This document shows positions 1 through 8,397 of a stretch of 64,000 nt of DNA, in pieces. Numbering within the stretch: position 1 is the first letter of the stretch; the number at the start of each line of letters is the position of its first letter. Where the stretch lies: contig NZ_CP082362.1 of the NCBI RefSeq assembly GCF_020740535.1, positions 6,135,501 through 6,199,500 of the forward strand, written 5' to 3'. The translations under genes and the position numbers were made by a program. The notes under the pieces are model-generated. The model worked only from the letters and a program-made list of their open reading frames with translations. It was not told the DNA's origin and searched no databases. The DNA is from Streptomyces profundus. GTDB lineage: Bacteria > Actinomycetota > Actinomycetes > Streptomycetales > Streptomycetaceae.

Positions 1-732
1 GATCTCGTCGCGGGCCTCGGGGTCGCCGACGAACGGGTTGTCCTCCGGTACGCAGTAGGCGAGTTCGCCACAGGACTGGCTGACGTCCAGCCGCAGGATG
101 GTGCCCAACAGGGTGTCCAGGCGCTGCCCGTTGCCGTCCGGGTCGCCGGCGCCGCCGCCGTCGCCGAGGCCCCAGTAGAGATAGCCGTCGGTGCCGAAGG
201 CCAACTGGCCGCCGTTGTGGTTGGTCTCGGGGTGCTCCTGGCTGAGCAGCACCTCAAGCGAGTCGTCCGAGAGGCCGTAGCGGGCCAGCGTCACATCGCC
301 GTCGGGCAGCGCGGTGTACGCCAGATACAGCTCCTGGCTCTCGGCGAAGTCGGGCGCCACCTCGATGCCCAGCAGGCCGCGCTCGTTGCCCGAGCCGTTC
401 ACCACGTCGGTGAGATCCACCAACGGCTCCTCGGCCAGGCCGCTTTCGGGCTCATAGACCCGGATCACGCCGGGCTTCTCGGTGATGAACAGGCGGTTGG
501 TCCCGTCGTCGGGACCGGCGATCGCGGTGGGCCGCTCCAGGCCCTGCCCGATCTGCTCGGTGGCGAGCGTCAGGCTCTCCAGCGGGACGGCCAGCGGGTC
601 GGGCGCGGTCTCCTCGGCCGCGCCCGCGGTCCAGGCGAGGGTGCCGAGCGGCACGACGGCGGCCAGGGAGGCGCCGATCAGCAGCCGTCGGACGGGGTGA
701 CGGGAGGGGGTGGACGATGCGCGTCGTGGCAT
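1..732 (-). CDS. Secreted PQQ-dependent (glucose/sorbosone-type) sugar dehydrogenase, 5' part only
   Basis: The gene runs off the left edge; 244 codons are visible. It starts at ATG 732 with a GGAG ribosome binding site just upstream. The N-terminus has an Arg-rich stretch followed by a hydrophobic segment and Ala-x-Ala, so it is a signal peptide of roughly 38 residues and the mature enzyme is secreted. The body carries the glucose/sorbosone dehydrogenase signature: a NRLFITEKPGVIRV strand, GNERGLLGI, and NHNGGQLAFG followed by YLYWGLGDGG. These are beta-propeller blades of the soluble quinoprotein family, which oxidise aldose or aldehyde groups using PQQ and Ca2+. Substrate cannot be told from sequence. 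The leader contains two copies of GGGGCTTCCT in direct repeat with 11-bp period (750-759 and 761-770, plus strand). Confidence 0.88.
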   Translation of the reverse strand, partial: MPRRASSTPSRHPVRRLLIGASLAAVVPLGTLAWTAGAAEETAPDPLAVPLESLTLATEQIGQGLERPTAIAGPDDGTNRLFITEKPGVIRVYEPESGLAEEPLVDLTDVVNGSGNERGLLGIEVAPDFAESQELYLAYTALPDGDVTLARYGLSDDSLEVLLSQEHPETNHNGGQLAFGTDGYLYWGLGDGGGAGDPDGNGQRLDTLLGTILRLDVSQSCGELAYCVPEDNPFVGDPEARDEI

Positions 733-1011
733 GGTGACTCCAGGAATGTGGGGCTTCCTTGGGGCTTCCTAGGGCACGTCGGGCAACGCCGTCGCCGGGT
801 GCGCCCGAGAACGTGGGGGACGACGAGGCACCGGGCGGCCGTCTGGACGCTACCCGCACGGCAGCGGTCGCACCAGGGGGCGTCCCGAGGAACGTGTGGC
901 GAGCCGGGTTCCGGGACCATCTCCCTTGACTGCGACGGGAGTTGGGGGCCCGGCGCGCGGGAGTGGGGAAGTCGGTTGCCGCATGAGGCGTCGACCTGCT
1001 CGGATGGTGCC

Positions 1012-1827
1012 ATGAGCGCCACACCTGCCGGAGACGACGACGGACTCCTCGCCCGCTACGACCTGCGGATGCGGCGCGAGGCCGCGCCGGACGAGCCGGG
1101 CGCCCGGGTGGAGCGCGCCGGGCGGGTGGTCCGCCAGGTGAACGGGGACAGCGGCGGGGGCGTGGTGCTCTGGTCGGATCTCGCGTCGGCCGCCGACGCC
1201 GACGCGGCGATCGCCGAACAGCTCGCCTACTTCGGCGCGTTGGGCCGCTCCTTCGAGTGGAAGCTCTACGCCCACGACCGGCCGGCCGACCTCGGCGAGC
1301 GGCTGACCGCCGCCGGCTTCGAGGCCCAGGAGCCGGAGACCCTGATGGTCGCCGAGATCGCCGCGCTGGACCGGCGGCCCGTCTGGCCCGCCGGCACCAC
1401 GGTCCGCCGGGTCACCGACGCCGACGGCGTGCGGGCGGTGATCGAGGTGCACGGCGCGGTCTTCGGCGGCGACCAGGAGCCGCTGCGCCGCCGGCTGCTG
1501 GCGCAGCTGGCCCGCGATCCCGAGCGGGTCCGGGTGCTGCTGGTGCTGGCCGGCGAACGCCCGGTCTGCGCCGCCAGGTTGGAGCTGACCCCCGGCACCG
1601 GCTTCGCCAGCCTCTGGGGCGGCGGCACCCTCCCCGAGTGGCGCGGGAAGGGCGTCTACCGCGCGCTGGTCGCGCACCGCGCCGCGCTGGCCGCCGAGGC
1701 CGGCTACCACTATCTCCAGGTGGACGCCTCCGACCAGAGCCGGCCCGTCCTCGAACGCCTCGGCTTCACCGCGCTCACCGCCACCACCCCCTACATCCAT
1801 ACCCACTCGGCCGCCTCGCCCGCGTGA
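1012..1827 (+). CDS. GNAT-family N-acetyltransferase
   Basis: This is a 271-residue protein starting at ATG 1012. The same frame stays open upstream to 217, but that part lies over the opposite-strand sugar dehydrogenase and its leader and has no GNAT sequence. The C-terminal half (about residues 125-265) has the GNAT fold: a beta4 strand, then the acetyl-CoA pyrophosphate loop region GTLPEWRGKGVYRALV (R-G-K-G in place of the usual Q/R-x-x-G-x-G/A), then a helix and YLQVDASDQSRPVLERLGF. The N-terminal 120 residues look like a second, degenerate GNAT-like domain, a common two-domain arrangement in actinobacteria. The acceptor substrate is unknown. It stands alone, diverging from the sugar dehydrogenase and converging on helR. 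Confidence 0.82.
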   Translation: MSATPAGDDDGLLARYDLRMRREAAPDEPGARVERAGRVVRQVNGDSGGGVVLWSDLASAADADAAIAEQLAYFGALGRSFEWKLYAHDRPADLGERLTAAGFEAQEPETLMVAEIAALDRRPVWPAGTTVRRVTDADGVRAVIEVHGAVFGGDQEPLRRRLLAQLARDPERVRVLLVLAGERPVCAARLELTPGTGFASLWGGGTLPEWRGKGVYRALVAHRAALAAEAGYHYLQVDASDQSRPVLERLGFTALTATTPYIHTHSAASPA

Positions 1828-1843
1828 ACGCGCGGCCCGGCCG

Positions 1844-3982
1844 TCAGGAGCCCGTGAGGACGACCAGCTGCCGGGTCGCCCGGGTCATCGCGACATAGCG
1901 GTCGACCGCTCCCTCGATCCCGGTGCCGAACGACTCGGGGTCGACGAGGACCACCAGGTCGAACTCAAGGCCCTTCGCCAGCTGGGGCGTCAGCGACCGG
2001 ACGCGGGGCCTCTCCCGGAAGGTCGGATCGCCGATGACGCAGGCGATCCCGTGGGTGTGCTCGGCGAGCCACCCTTCGACGGTCGGGCGCAGCTCCGCGA
2101 CCGCGCCATAGGTCACCGGGACGCCGTTGCCCCGGATGGACGTCGGCACGTTGGCGTCCGGGAGCGCGGCCCGGATGACCGACTCGGCCTCGGCCATGAC
2201 CTCTTCCGGCGTGCGGTAGTTGACGGTCAGGGACGCCACCCGCGCCCGGTCGAGCCCGACCCTGGCGAGCCGCTCCGTCCAGGACTCGGCGAACCCGTGC
2301 CTGGCCTGGGCCCGGTCCCCGACGATGGTGAAGCTCCGCGACGGGCAGCGCGTCAGCAGCATCTGCCACTCGGCGTCGGTCAACTCCTGGGCCTCGTCCA
2401 CGACCACGTGCGCGAACGGTCCGACGAGCGGCTCGGGGGCGGCGCTGGGCAGCACGTTCTCGTCGACCAGGGTGTCCCGCAGGTCCTGGCCGCGCAGCAT
2501 GGTCACCGCGCCCTCGCCGTCGGGATCGGCGTCGAGCACGTTGTCGATCACATCGGCCATCCGGGCGCGTTCGGCGGCGAGCGCCGCGTCGTGCCGGCGT
2601 TTGCGCTGCGACGCCCCCGGGTCGCCGAGCCGCTGACGGGCCACGTCCAGCAGCGGCAGATCCGACACCGTCCACGCCTGGGCGTCCGCGCGGCGCAGCC
2701 GCCGGACGTCGTCCGGGCCGAGCCAGGGCGCGCACATCCGCAGATAGGCCGGCACCGACCACAGGTCGCCGACCAGATCGGCGGCCTCAAGCAGCGGCCA
2801 GGCCCGGTAGAGGGCCCGCAGCAGCTCCTTGTGGCGGCGCATGGCGTTCAGAAACAGCTCATGCGGAACGTCCTTGACGCACTTGCCGTGCAGCATGTCG
2901 ACCAACTCGGCCCAGATCTGCTCCCTGGCGTCGTTGTGCGGTGTGCCGGGCTCCGCCGCGTCGAACGCCTCGGCCCAGTCGTCGGCGGTCAGCCGGATGT
3001 CGCCCCAGTCGGTGGTGATCGTGGTGCCCTCGGTGGGCGGCTCCTCGTAGAACCTGACGGCCGTCTCGATGGCCCGCACCATCTCGACGGACGACTTCAG
3101 GCGGGCCACCTCGGGATCCGCCTCGACCGTCGCGCCGGCCCCCTCGGCGACCAGGTCCCGCAGGGTGCAGGTGCGCACGCCCTCCTCGCCCAGGCTGGGC
3201 AGCACATCGGCCACATACGACAGATAGGGCTGGTGCGGGCCGACGAACAACACGCCGCCCCTGCGGTGCCCGAGGCGCGGGTCGGAGTAGAGCAGATAGG
3301 CGGAACGGTGCAGGGCGACGACCGTCTTCCCCGTTCCTGGGCCGCCGTCCACGACCAGCGCGCCGCGCGATCCGGCCCGGATGATGGCGTCCTGGTCGGA
3401 CTGGATGGTGGCCAGCACATCGCGCATCCGGTCCGACCTGTCGCCGCCCAGGCTGGCGATGAACGCGGACTGGTCGTCGAGCGCGGCATGGCCGTCCAGG
3501 CCGTCGGCGGTGAACACCTCGTCCCAGTAGTCGCTGATCCGGCCCCGCGACCAGCGGTACCTGCGGCGGCTCGCCAGCCCCATCGGGGTGGCGTGGGTGG
3601 CGGCGAAGAACGGCTCGGCGGCGGGGGAGCGCCAGTCCAGCAGCAGCCGGCGCCCGTCGCTGTCGGTGAGACCGAGGCGGCCGATATACAGCGGCTCGGC
3701 GCTGTCGGCGCCGACGACGCGCCCCAGGCACAGGTCGAGACCGAAGCGCCGCAGGGCGCGCAGCCGCGCGGTCAGCCGGTGGATCTCCGCGTCCCGCTCC
3801 ATCGCCTGCCGGCCCAGCCCGCCGGGCGCCCTGCGCTCGGCGTCCAGGCTCTCGGACAGTTCGGCGATCGACTGCTCCAGGCTCTCAGCGATGGCCGCGA
3901 AGTGCCGCTCGTCATCGGCGATCAGCGCCGGATCGGCCTTGGCGGCGAGGCGCTCGGGCAGGTCGAACGCACTGGTGGTCAA
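1844..3982 (-). CDS. helR: HelR-type RNA polymerase recycling ATPase (HelD family), rifamycin tolerance
   Basis: This is a 712-residue UvrD-like SF1 ATPase of the HelD family. Visible parts are an N-terminal antiparallel coiled coil (about residues 1-75), which in HelD/HelR enters the RNA polymerase secondary channel; a Walker A motif GGPGTGKT near residue 210; a long insertion; DEAQ beginning at Asp529 (Walker B); and C-terminal SF1 motifs. HelR-type proteins displace rifamycin from RNA polymerase and recycle stalled enzyme. I chose TTG 3982 (reading TTSAFDLPERLAAK after the start), with a GAGAG ribosome binding site, over the upstream GTG 4036, because GTG 4036 abuts the rifamycin-associated element with no room for a ribosome binding site. 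The element and the protein family support each other, which makes the HelR subtype more likely than a general HelD. Monocistronic. Confidence 0.88.
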   Translation of the reverse strand: MTTSAFDLPERLAAKADPALIADDERHFAAIAESLEQSIAELSESLDAERRAPGGLGRQAMERDAEIHRLTARLRALRRFGLDLCLGRVVGADSAEPLYIGRLGLTDSDGRRLLLDWRSPAAEPFFAATHATPMGLASRRRYRWSRGRISDYWDEVFTADGLDGHAALDDQSAFIASLGGDRSDRMRDVLATIQSDQDAIIRAGSRGALVVDGGPGTGKTVVALHRSAYLLYSDPRLGHRRGGVLFVGPHQPYLSYVADVLPSLGEEGVRTCTLRDLVAEGAGATVEADPEVARLKSSVEMVRAIETAVRFYEEPPTEGTTITTDWGDIRLTADDWAEAFDAAEPGTPHNDAREQIWAELVDMLHGKCVKDVPHELFLNAMRRHKELLRALYRAWPLLEAADLVGDLWSVPAYLRMCAPWLGPDDVRRLRRADAQAWTVSDLPLLDVARQRLGDPGASQRKRRHDAALAAERARMADVIDNVLDADPDGEGAVTMLRGQDLRDTLVDENVLPSAAPEPLVGPFAHVVVDEAQELTDAEWQMLLTRCPSRSFTIVGDRAQARHGFAESWTERLARVGLDRARVASLTVNYRTPEEVMAEAESVIRAALPDANVPTSIRGNGVPVTYGAVAELRPTVEGWLAEHTHGIACVIGDPTFRERPRVRSLTPQLAKGLEFDLVVLVDPESFGTGIEGAVDRYVAMTRATRQLVVLTGS

Positions 3983-4038
3983 CAAAAATCTCTCATTTCC
4001 GCAAGATCTGGTCTCAGCCAGGGAATTCTGCGGCACGA

Positions 4039-4062
4039 GGGGGGCCTTGCGGCAAGCCCCCC
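4039..4062 (-). promoter_or_regulatory. Rifamycin-associated element (RAE)
   Basis: On the minus strand the site reads a G-run, then CTTGCCGCAAG (4046-4056, a perfect inverted repeat around one central base), then a C-run. This matches my memory of the published RAE found upstream of rifamycin-inactivating and rifamycin-tolerance genes in actinomycetes. It lies about 57 bases upstream of the TTG start of helR. A TATAGC -10-like hexamer on the minus strand (4068-4073) would place transcription initiation at or just before the element. Confidence 0.85.
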
Positions 4063-4132
4063 GGTGCGCTATAGGTTAAGAGTGGCAAGAGGTGGTTCCC
4101 CCTCTTGCCTTTGTCATGCTCGCCTTTGTCAT

Positions 4133-4148
4133 GAGCCGGGCCCGGCTC
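4133..4148 (-). terminator. Palindromic hairpin at the end of the methyltransferase gene
   Basis: GAGCCGGGCCCGGCTC is a perfect 16-base palindrome that begins inside the stop codon of the leftward methyltransferase gene. It is a likely factor-independent terminator of the Streptomyces type, without a T-run, separating that transcript from helR. Just upstream, GCCTTTGTCATG occurs twice in tandem (4107-4118 and 4122-4133). Confidence 0.5.
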
Positions 4149-5283
4149 AGCCGGCCGGCTGAGCCCAGACCGTTCGGCCCGGCTCGTCCAGCCACACCGA
4201 GGCCCGCCCGTCAGCGGCCACCGTCATCCCCAGCCGGTCCACGCCCGGCTCCCCGGCCGCGCGCCACCAGCGGTAGGCGTCCAGAAACTCGTCCCACAGG
4301 GGGCGGGGCCCCGCCTGCCGCACCCACACCCCTGGCCCGACGCCGCTCCGCCGCACGCCGGCCGTCCAGCCGCCGCCCGCCAGGTCGTACAGCCACTGGG
4401 TGTGCCCGTCGTCGTGCCGCTGCACCGCGTAGGACGCGTCCCGCAGGCGCAGACCGGCGAGAAAGGGGAACGGATGCCAGCCGTGTGGGGGCCAGGCGTC
4501 GGACCTGATGTCATGGAACGGCAGCTCCGCCGCCCGCGGTGGGGAGCCGTCCCGCTGAGCGCGCAGGCGCATGAACGAGACCAGCTGGAGGAAACGCCCC
4601 TCGGCCGTCCCGTCCGGCCGTGCCGTCAGCCGCAGCAGCGCGTCGCGATGCAGCGTGAACGGAGTGCCCCAGGGGATGAGGGCATGCCCGCCGGGAGCCA
4701 ACTGGCGGAGCCACGCCGGCGGGATCCGCCGCACCCCGCACGTCACGATCAGCCGGTCGAACGGGCCGTGCTCGGGGGCGCCCGCAGCGCCGTCCCCGAC
4801 CAGCACCCGGGGGCACGGGCCCGCCCGGGCCAGCGACCGCTCGGCCGCCTCGGCGACCGCCGGATCGATCTCCACCGTGGTGACCAGGTCGGCGCCCAAC
4901 CGGTGCGCCAGCAGCGCGGCGTTCCAGCCGGTGCCCGTGCCGATCTCCAACACGCGCATGCCCGGGGCCACATCGAGCGCGGCGAGCATCGCGGCGACCA
5001 GCGAGGGCTTGGACGCCGAGCTCGTCGCCTCACGCCCCGGCGCCTCACCGGCGTGCGCGCCGTCGTCCCACTGGGTGACCACCGGCACATCGCCCTCGGC
5101 GGCGGCCCGCCAGCCCGCCGGATCCACCCGCGCGTCGAGGCGGGCGAACGTCTCCCTCTCCTGGTCGTGCGACCAGATCACCGGCGGCAGAAAGGCGGCG
5201 CGGGGCACCTCGGCGAACGCGCCGGCCCACCCGGCCGGCACCTCGAAGCCGGCCCCCGACGCACCCGCACCGCCCTGGGGCAC
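4147..5283 (-). CDS. PCMT-like O-methyltransferase (protein-L-isoaspartate methyltransferase fold), possible RiPP-modifying enzyme
   Basis: This is a 378-residue protein. Residues about 95-200 form a PIMT/PCMT-type Rossmann methyltransferase: SSASKPSLVAAML precedes the SAM-binding motif VLEIGTGTGWNAALLA, followed by the acidic strand VTTVEID, VLVGDG and LIPWG. Classical PIMT repair enzymes are about 210-230 residues. This one has a long C-terminal extension (about 225-378, with HGWHPFPFLAGLRL), as in PIMT homologues that act on ribosomal peptides and convert Asp to aspartimide. Its GTG start overlaps by one base the TAG stop of a 50-codon Asp-Gly-rich peptide gene, so the two are translationally coupled. 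That context favours a dedicated peptide substrate over general repair. The chemistry is inferred from family; the substrate is inferred from coupling. Confidence 0.8.
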   Translation of the reverse strand: MPQGGAGASGAGFEVPAGWAGAFAEVPRAAFLPPVIWSHDQERETFARLDARVDPAGWRAAAEGDVPVVTQWDDGAHAGEAPGREATSSASKPSLVAAMLAALDVAPGMRVLEIGTGTGWNAALLAHRLGADLVTTVEIDPAVAEAAERSLARAGPCPRVLVGDGAAGAPEHGPFDRLIVTCGVRRIPPAWLRQLAPGGHALIPWGTPFTLHRDALLRLTARPDGTAEGRFLQLVSFMRLRAQRDGSPPRAAELPFHDIRSDAWPPHGWHPFPFLAGLRLRDASYAVQRHDDGHTQWLYDLAGGGWTAGVRRSGVGPGVWVRQAGPRPLWDEFLDAYRWWRAAGEPGVDRLGMTVAADGRASVWLDEPGRTVWAQPAG

Positions 5284-5435
5284 TACGCGCCGTCCTCGTG
5301 GTCGTCGCCCTCCCGATGCTGCCCTTCCCCGGCCGGGGCACTGCCGTCCGTGGAGGGCTGCGGCGGCTCGTAGGGCGTTCCCGGCAGCCCGTCCGAGCCG
5401 AGGCCGCCTTGCCCGTCGCCGTGTTGACCAGCCAT
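5283..5435 (-). CDS. Small Asp-Gly-rich peptide (50 aa), candidate precursor for the coupled methyltransferase
   Basis: The ATG at 5435 is preceded by a strong GAGGGAGAG ribosome binding site. The 50-codon frame ends in a TAG whose G is also the first base of the methyltransferase GTG. The peptide is Gly/Pro/acid-rich with no Cys, no hydrophobic segment and no signal peptide. It has four Asp-Gly dipeptides (Asp7, Asp15, Asp30, Asp48); Asp15 and Asp30 sit in S-D-G-L-P-G and S-T-D-G-S-A-P. Asp-Gly is the sequence that most easily forms aspartimide and isoaspartate. In imiditide RiPPs a stand-alone PIMT homologue encoded next to a small precursor makes a stable aspartimide. This pair has that architecture, though no characterised precursor sequence is recognised. 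A non-RiPP coupled small protein is the alternative. Confidence 0.7.
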   Translation of the reverse strand: MAGQHGDGQGGLGSDGLPGTPYEPPQPSTDGSAPAGEGQHREGDDHEDGA

Positions 5436-5534
5436 TCCGCTCTCCCTCGTCGATGCCAGGAAGGACGTTAGGGGGCGTGCGGGGGCGTGTGGAAGGCGCG
5501 CGCGGGGTGCGTCCCCCGGCCGGGGGACCATCGG

Positions 5535-6431
5535 CTAGCTGTCCGAGGTGGCGGCGAGGTGGTGGCGGAAGAAGGCGACGGCGTCGGCGGCGGCGCGGGG
5601 GCGGGCGGTGGGGTCGGCCGGGGGGTCGGCGATGAAGTCGTCGTGGCGGACGTCCGCGCCGAGGGAGCGGCCGTCGGCGGTGGGGATATGTGTCAGATAC
5701 GGCTCGACCTGCTCAGCGAAGGGGGTGATGGTGTCCGCGCCTCCCCAGCGGATGCCCACCGGGACGCGCACCGCGCGCAGGCTCTCGGCGCTGACCAGGG
5801 GACCAACGGCGGGGGCGATCTGGAAGACGGCGCGGACCCTGGGGTCGGTCAGGTCCGCCTCCGGGTCCGACGCGGCGAATCGGGCGCGCAGCTCCTCGGG
5901 TCCCGCCTTCGCGGCGAGGGCCTCCAGCAGGTCGGGGAACTCGGGGATCGGCGGCAGCGGGACCTGGCTGTCGAGCACCGCCTCCAGGACCTTCCGGTCG
6001 GCGCGCCCGCCGGCGAGGGCGGCCACCGTGTAGCCGCCGACCGAGAAGCCGGCGGCGCCGACCGGGCCGATGGGCCGCTCGGCGGCCAGCCGGTCCAGCG
6101 CGAAGCTGAGGTCCCTGGGACGCTCCCAGATGTAGAGGAAACCCTCCGGGTCGTACCCGTCGACGAAGTTGTTGCCGTGGTGGTCGACGGAGATCACCTC
6201 GAACCCGGCCGCGGCCAGCGGCTCCGCGAGCCAGCCCATGGAGCCGCCGGAGCCGCCGGTGCCGTGCGAGACGACGATCAGCGGGGCCGGTTCCGCCGGA
6301 CCGGGAGCGGGCCGCCACCGGTAGACGCGGACGGGCCGGGGCCGGTCCGGCGAGCGGTAGTCGCGGCGGGACTCGTCGTACCACAGATGTATGGCGGGCT
6401 CTGGCGGGTTGTCCGTTGTCATGGGCGGCAT
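5535..6431 (-). CDS. Alpha/beta hydrolase, dienelactone hydrolase / platelet-activating-factor acetylhydrolase-like
   Basis: This 298-residue cytoplasmic protein has an alpha/beta-hydrolase core: the oxyanion strand LIVVSHGTGGSGG, then VISVDHHGNN, and the nucleophile elbow GFSVGG with Ser as nucleophile (about residue 140). An Asp and the late R-H-D-D segment are candidates for the remaining triad. The HGTGG oxyanion loop and long insert resemble the predicted dienelactone-hydrolase/acetylhydrolase group. Two in-frame ATGs (6431 and 6422) lie close together, neither with a clear ribosome binding site. The gene follows the APH-fold kinase gene with a 39-base gap in the same direction, so it may be the distal member of the long ADP-ribosylglycohydrolase operon. 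Confidence 0.75.
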   Translation of the reverse strand: MPPMTTDNPPEPAIHLWYDESRRDYRSPDRPRPVRVYRWRPAPGPAEPAPLIVVSHGTGGSGGSMGWLAEPLAAAGFEVISVDHHGNNFVDGYDPEGFLYIWERPRDLSFALDRLAAERPIGPVGAAGFSVGGYTVAALAGGRADRKVLEAVLDSQVPLPPIPEFPDLLEALAAKAGPEELRARFAASDPEADLTDPRVRAVFQIAPAVGPLVSAESLRAVRVPVGIRWGGADTITPFAEQVEPYLTHIPTADGRSLGADVRHDDFIADPPADPTARPRAAADAVAFFRHHLAATSDS

Positions 6432-6470
6432 CGTAACCAGGGCGCCGCCGGGGCCGGCTGGTGCCCGGCT

Positions 6471-7538
6471 TTACGCGACTTCGCGCAACCAGCCCGCCCA
6501 GCGGTCGAGTTGGGCCAGCTCCAGGCGCAGCTCCGCCAGATACCCCAGGGCGTGGCGGTGCGCGTCCGCGCGCTCCGGCGGCGAGACCGGGCGGTGGCCC
6601 AGGGCCCGCCAGAGCATGAGGGCGGCGCCGCCCAGGCGTTGGTCGATCAGCCCGCCGAAGGCCGCCGGCACGGGCGCGACGGGCGCGCCGCCGGCCGCGC
6701 GGTACGCGTTCAGCACCTCGACGAAGCCGGCGCGGTCCCAGCCGTCCGCCGTGCGGCTGAACGCGAGGGCCGTGCGGGTCGCCTCCCAGGGCGCCAGATC
6801 GCGCCCCGCGCCCTCCCAGTCCAGCAGCACCGGGGTGTCGGCGGTGCGCAGGATGTTGTCCGGCTTGATATCCCGATGGGTGAACACCCAGAGCCCGTCC
6901 GGAAGTTGGTCGCCCGCCTCGGTGATGGTCCGATAGGCGAGCGCCACGTCGGGGAGATGGTCGGCGATGGCGCGGACGAACGCCGGGTCGGTATCCGGGC
7001 CCGCCTCGTCGAGCCACCGCCGCCACGCGTCGGCGGGGTGCGGCGGGTAGACGTTCCCCTCCTCCGCGTTCCCGGCCGGCGTCAGGGCGTGCAGCCGCGC
7101 CAGCGTGGCGCCGACCCAACGGCGCAGCTCAGGAGGGGCGTCGGTCTCGGCGACCTGGCTGCCGTGGCACCACTCCCAGGCCAGGAAGCTCACCGGCTCC
7201 GGCTCCTCGGCCACCGTCAGGTCGACCAGCGGGCCGGCGCCGGGGTGCGGCGGCTCGACCGGGCGGGGCATCGCGATGCCGGCGGCGAGCGCGGCCCGCT
7301 CGATCCTGACGGCCAGCAGGTGGTCCTGCCACCACCAGTCCTCCCGTGACCGGTTGAGACGCTTGACAGCCCATTCACCGTGCGCGGTGCGCAGTCGGAA
7401 CAGCGGGTGCGAACGGCCACCCCCCACCGGCTGCCAGTCGCCCGTCACCGGGCCCAGATCGAAGGCGGCGGCGACGGCGGCCGGCAGTTCGGCGGTCGTG
7501 GTGGCGACGGGGGGAGGTTGCGAAGGCACGGAGGGCAC
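6471..7538 (-). CDS. APH-fold small-molecule kinase (aminoglycoside phosphotransferase family)
   Basis: This 355-residue protein starts at GTG 7538, one base after the stop of the CoA-ester lyase gene; GTG 7529 is an alternative. The APH fold is clear: an N-lobe with WAVKRLNRS carrying the probable ATP-binding Lys, the catalytic loop VFTHRDIKPDNIL (H-x-D-x-x-x-x-N), and LLDWEGAG in the DFG position. HRDIKPDN is closer to the choline/homoserine-kinase-like side of the family than to clinical aminoglycoside kinases. As part of the catabolic operon it more likely phosphorylates a released sugar, alcohol or aglycone than an antibiotic. That role is inferred from context only. Confidence 0.78.
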   Translation of the reverse strand: MPSVPSQPPPVATTTAELPAAVAAAFDLGPVTGDWQPVGGGRSHPLFRLRTAHGEWAVKRLNRSREDWWWQDHLLAVRIERAALAAGIAMPRPVEPPHPGAGPLVDLTVAEEPEPVSFLAWEWCHGSQVAETDAPPELRRWVGATLARLHALTPAGNAEEGNVYPPHPADAWRRWLDEAGPDTDPAFVRAIADHLPDVALAYRTITEAGDQLPDGLWVFTHRDIKPDNILRTADTPVLLDWEGAGRDLAPWEATRTALAFSRTADGWDRAGFVEVLNAYRAAGGAPVAPVPAAFGGLIDQRLGGAALMLWRALGHRPVSPPERADAHRHALGYLAELRLELAQLDRWAGWLREVA

Positions 7539-7539
7539 G

Positions 7540-8397
7540 CTAGCAGCGGGCCGCCAGGGCCAGGGTGCGGCGGGCGCCGGCGACGACGGCGGGGTCCACG
7601 AACCTGCCGTCCGCCAGGGCCAGCGCGCCCGCCTCGGTCTCGGCCGCGCCCACCACCTCCCTGGCCGCCGCGATCTCGGCGGCGGTGGGCAGGAACGCCC
7701 GCTCGATGACGGGCAGTTGACGTGGATGCAGGGCGGTGCGGCCGAGGAAGCCCAGCGCGCGCCCGGCCGCGCAGGAGGCGGCGAGTCCGGTGAGATCGCG
7801 CACGTCCGGATAGACCGACTGGGCCGGCGGCGGCAGTCCCGCGGCCCGGGCCGCGACCACCGCCCGGCCCCGCGCCCAGGCCAGTCCCTCGTCGGCCGCG
7901 ACGCCGAGGTCCGCCCGCAGATCGGCCTCGCCGAGGGCGAGTCCGGCCACCGCCGGATGCCCCCCGGCCACGGCGAACGCCGCCTCCAGGCCCAACGCGC
8001 TCTCCAACAGGGGATACAGCGGCGGCACGGGGCGCCCCTCGGCCCACTCGGCGACCAGGGCGAGTTGGCGCGCCGACTCGACCTTGGGCAGCCGCAGACC
8101 GGCGAGCCCGGGCAGCCCGACCAGCCGCCGCACCTCGGCCTCCGCCCTGGGCCCGCCCGGCGCGTTCGTCCGCACCTGCACCGGGACGGGGAGCGGCGTG
8201 CCGAGCAACTCCTCGGTGGCGTCCAGCGCATAGCGTTTGCGCTCCGGGGCGACCGCGTCCTCCAGGTCCACGATCACCACATCGGCCCCGGAACGCAGTG
8301 CCTTGGCGACGACTTCCGGACGGTCACCAGGCACATAGAGCCAGGTGAGGCTCAGCTGCTCAACGGGAGGCGCCCCGCTCGGGGTGTGCGTGCTCAT
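7540..8397 (-). CDS. HpcH/HpaI-family CoA-ester lyase (CitE-like, malyl/citramalyl-CoA lyase type)
   Basis: This 285-residue protein spans the CitE/malyl-CoA lyase TIM barrel: WLYVPGDRPEVVAKAL at the N-terminus, the DVVIVDLEDAVAP strand with acidic metal ligands, KVESA, a PLLESALGL strand with the catalytic acidic residue, LGEADL, and SVYPDVRDL with GFLGRTALHPRQLPVI near the C-terminus. Family members cleave or condense beta-hydroxyacyl-CoA esters with Mg2+. Its ATG overlaps the CoA-transferase stop by ATGA, so the two enzymes are made together: the transferase activates a hydroxyacid to its CoA ester and the lyase splits it. The pair matches malate or citramalate degradation logic, but no dehydratase or hydratase is present. 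The true substrate is unknown. Confidence 0.82.
   Translation of the reverse strand: MSTHTPSGAPPVEQLSLTWLYVPGDRPEVVAKALRSGADVVIVDLEDAVAPERKRYALDATEELLGTPLPVPVQVRTNAPGGPRAEAEVRRLVGLPGLAGLRLPKVESARQLALVAEWAEGRPVPPLYPLLESALGLEAAFAVAGGHPAVAGLALGEADLRADLGVAADEGLAWARGRAVVAARAAGLPPPAQSVYPDVRDLTGLAASCAAGRALGFLGRTALHPRQLPVIERAFLPTAAEIAAAREVVGAAETEAGALALADGRFVDPAVVAGARRTLALAARC

Noticed and set aside
217..1011. Upstream extension of the first GNAT gene
   Set aside because: The extension is antisense to the sugar dehydrogenase and low in complexity; ATG 1012 gives a normal-length GNAT.
6471..7538. Aminoglycoside resistance kinase
   Set aside because: The catalytic loop and operon context point to a metabolic APH-fold kinase. 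There is no aminoglycoside gene nearby.
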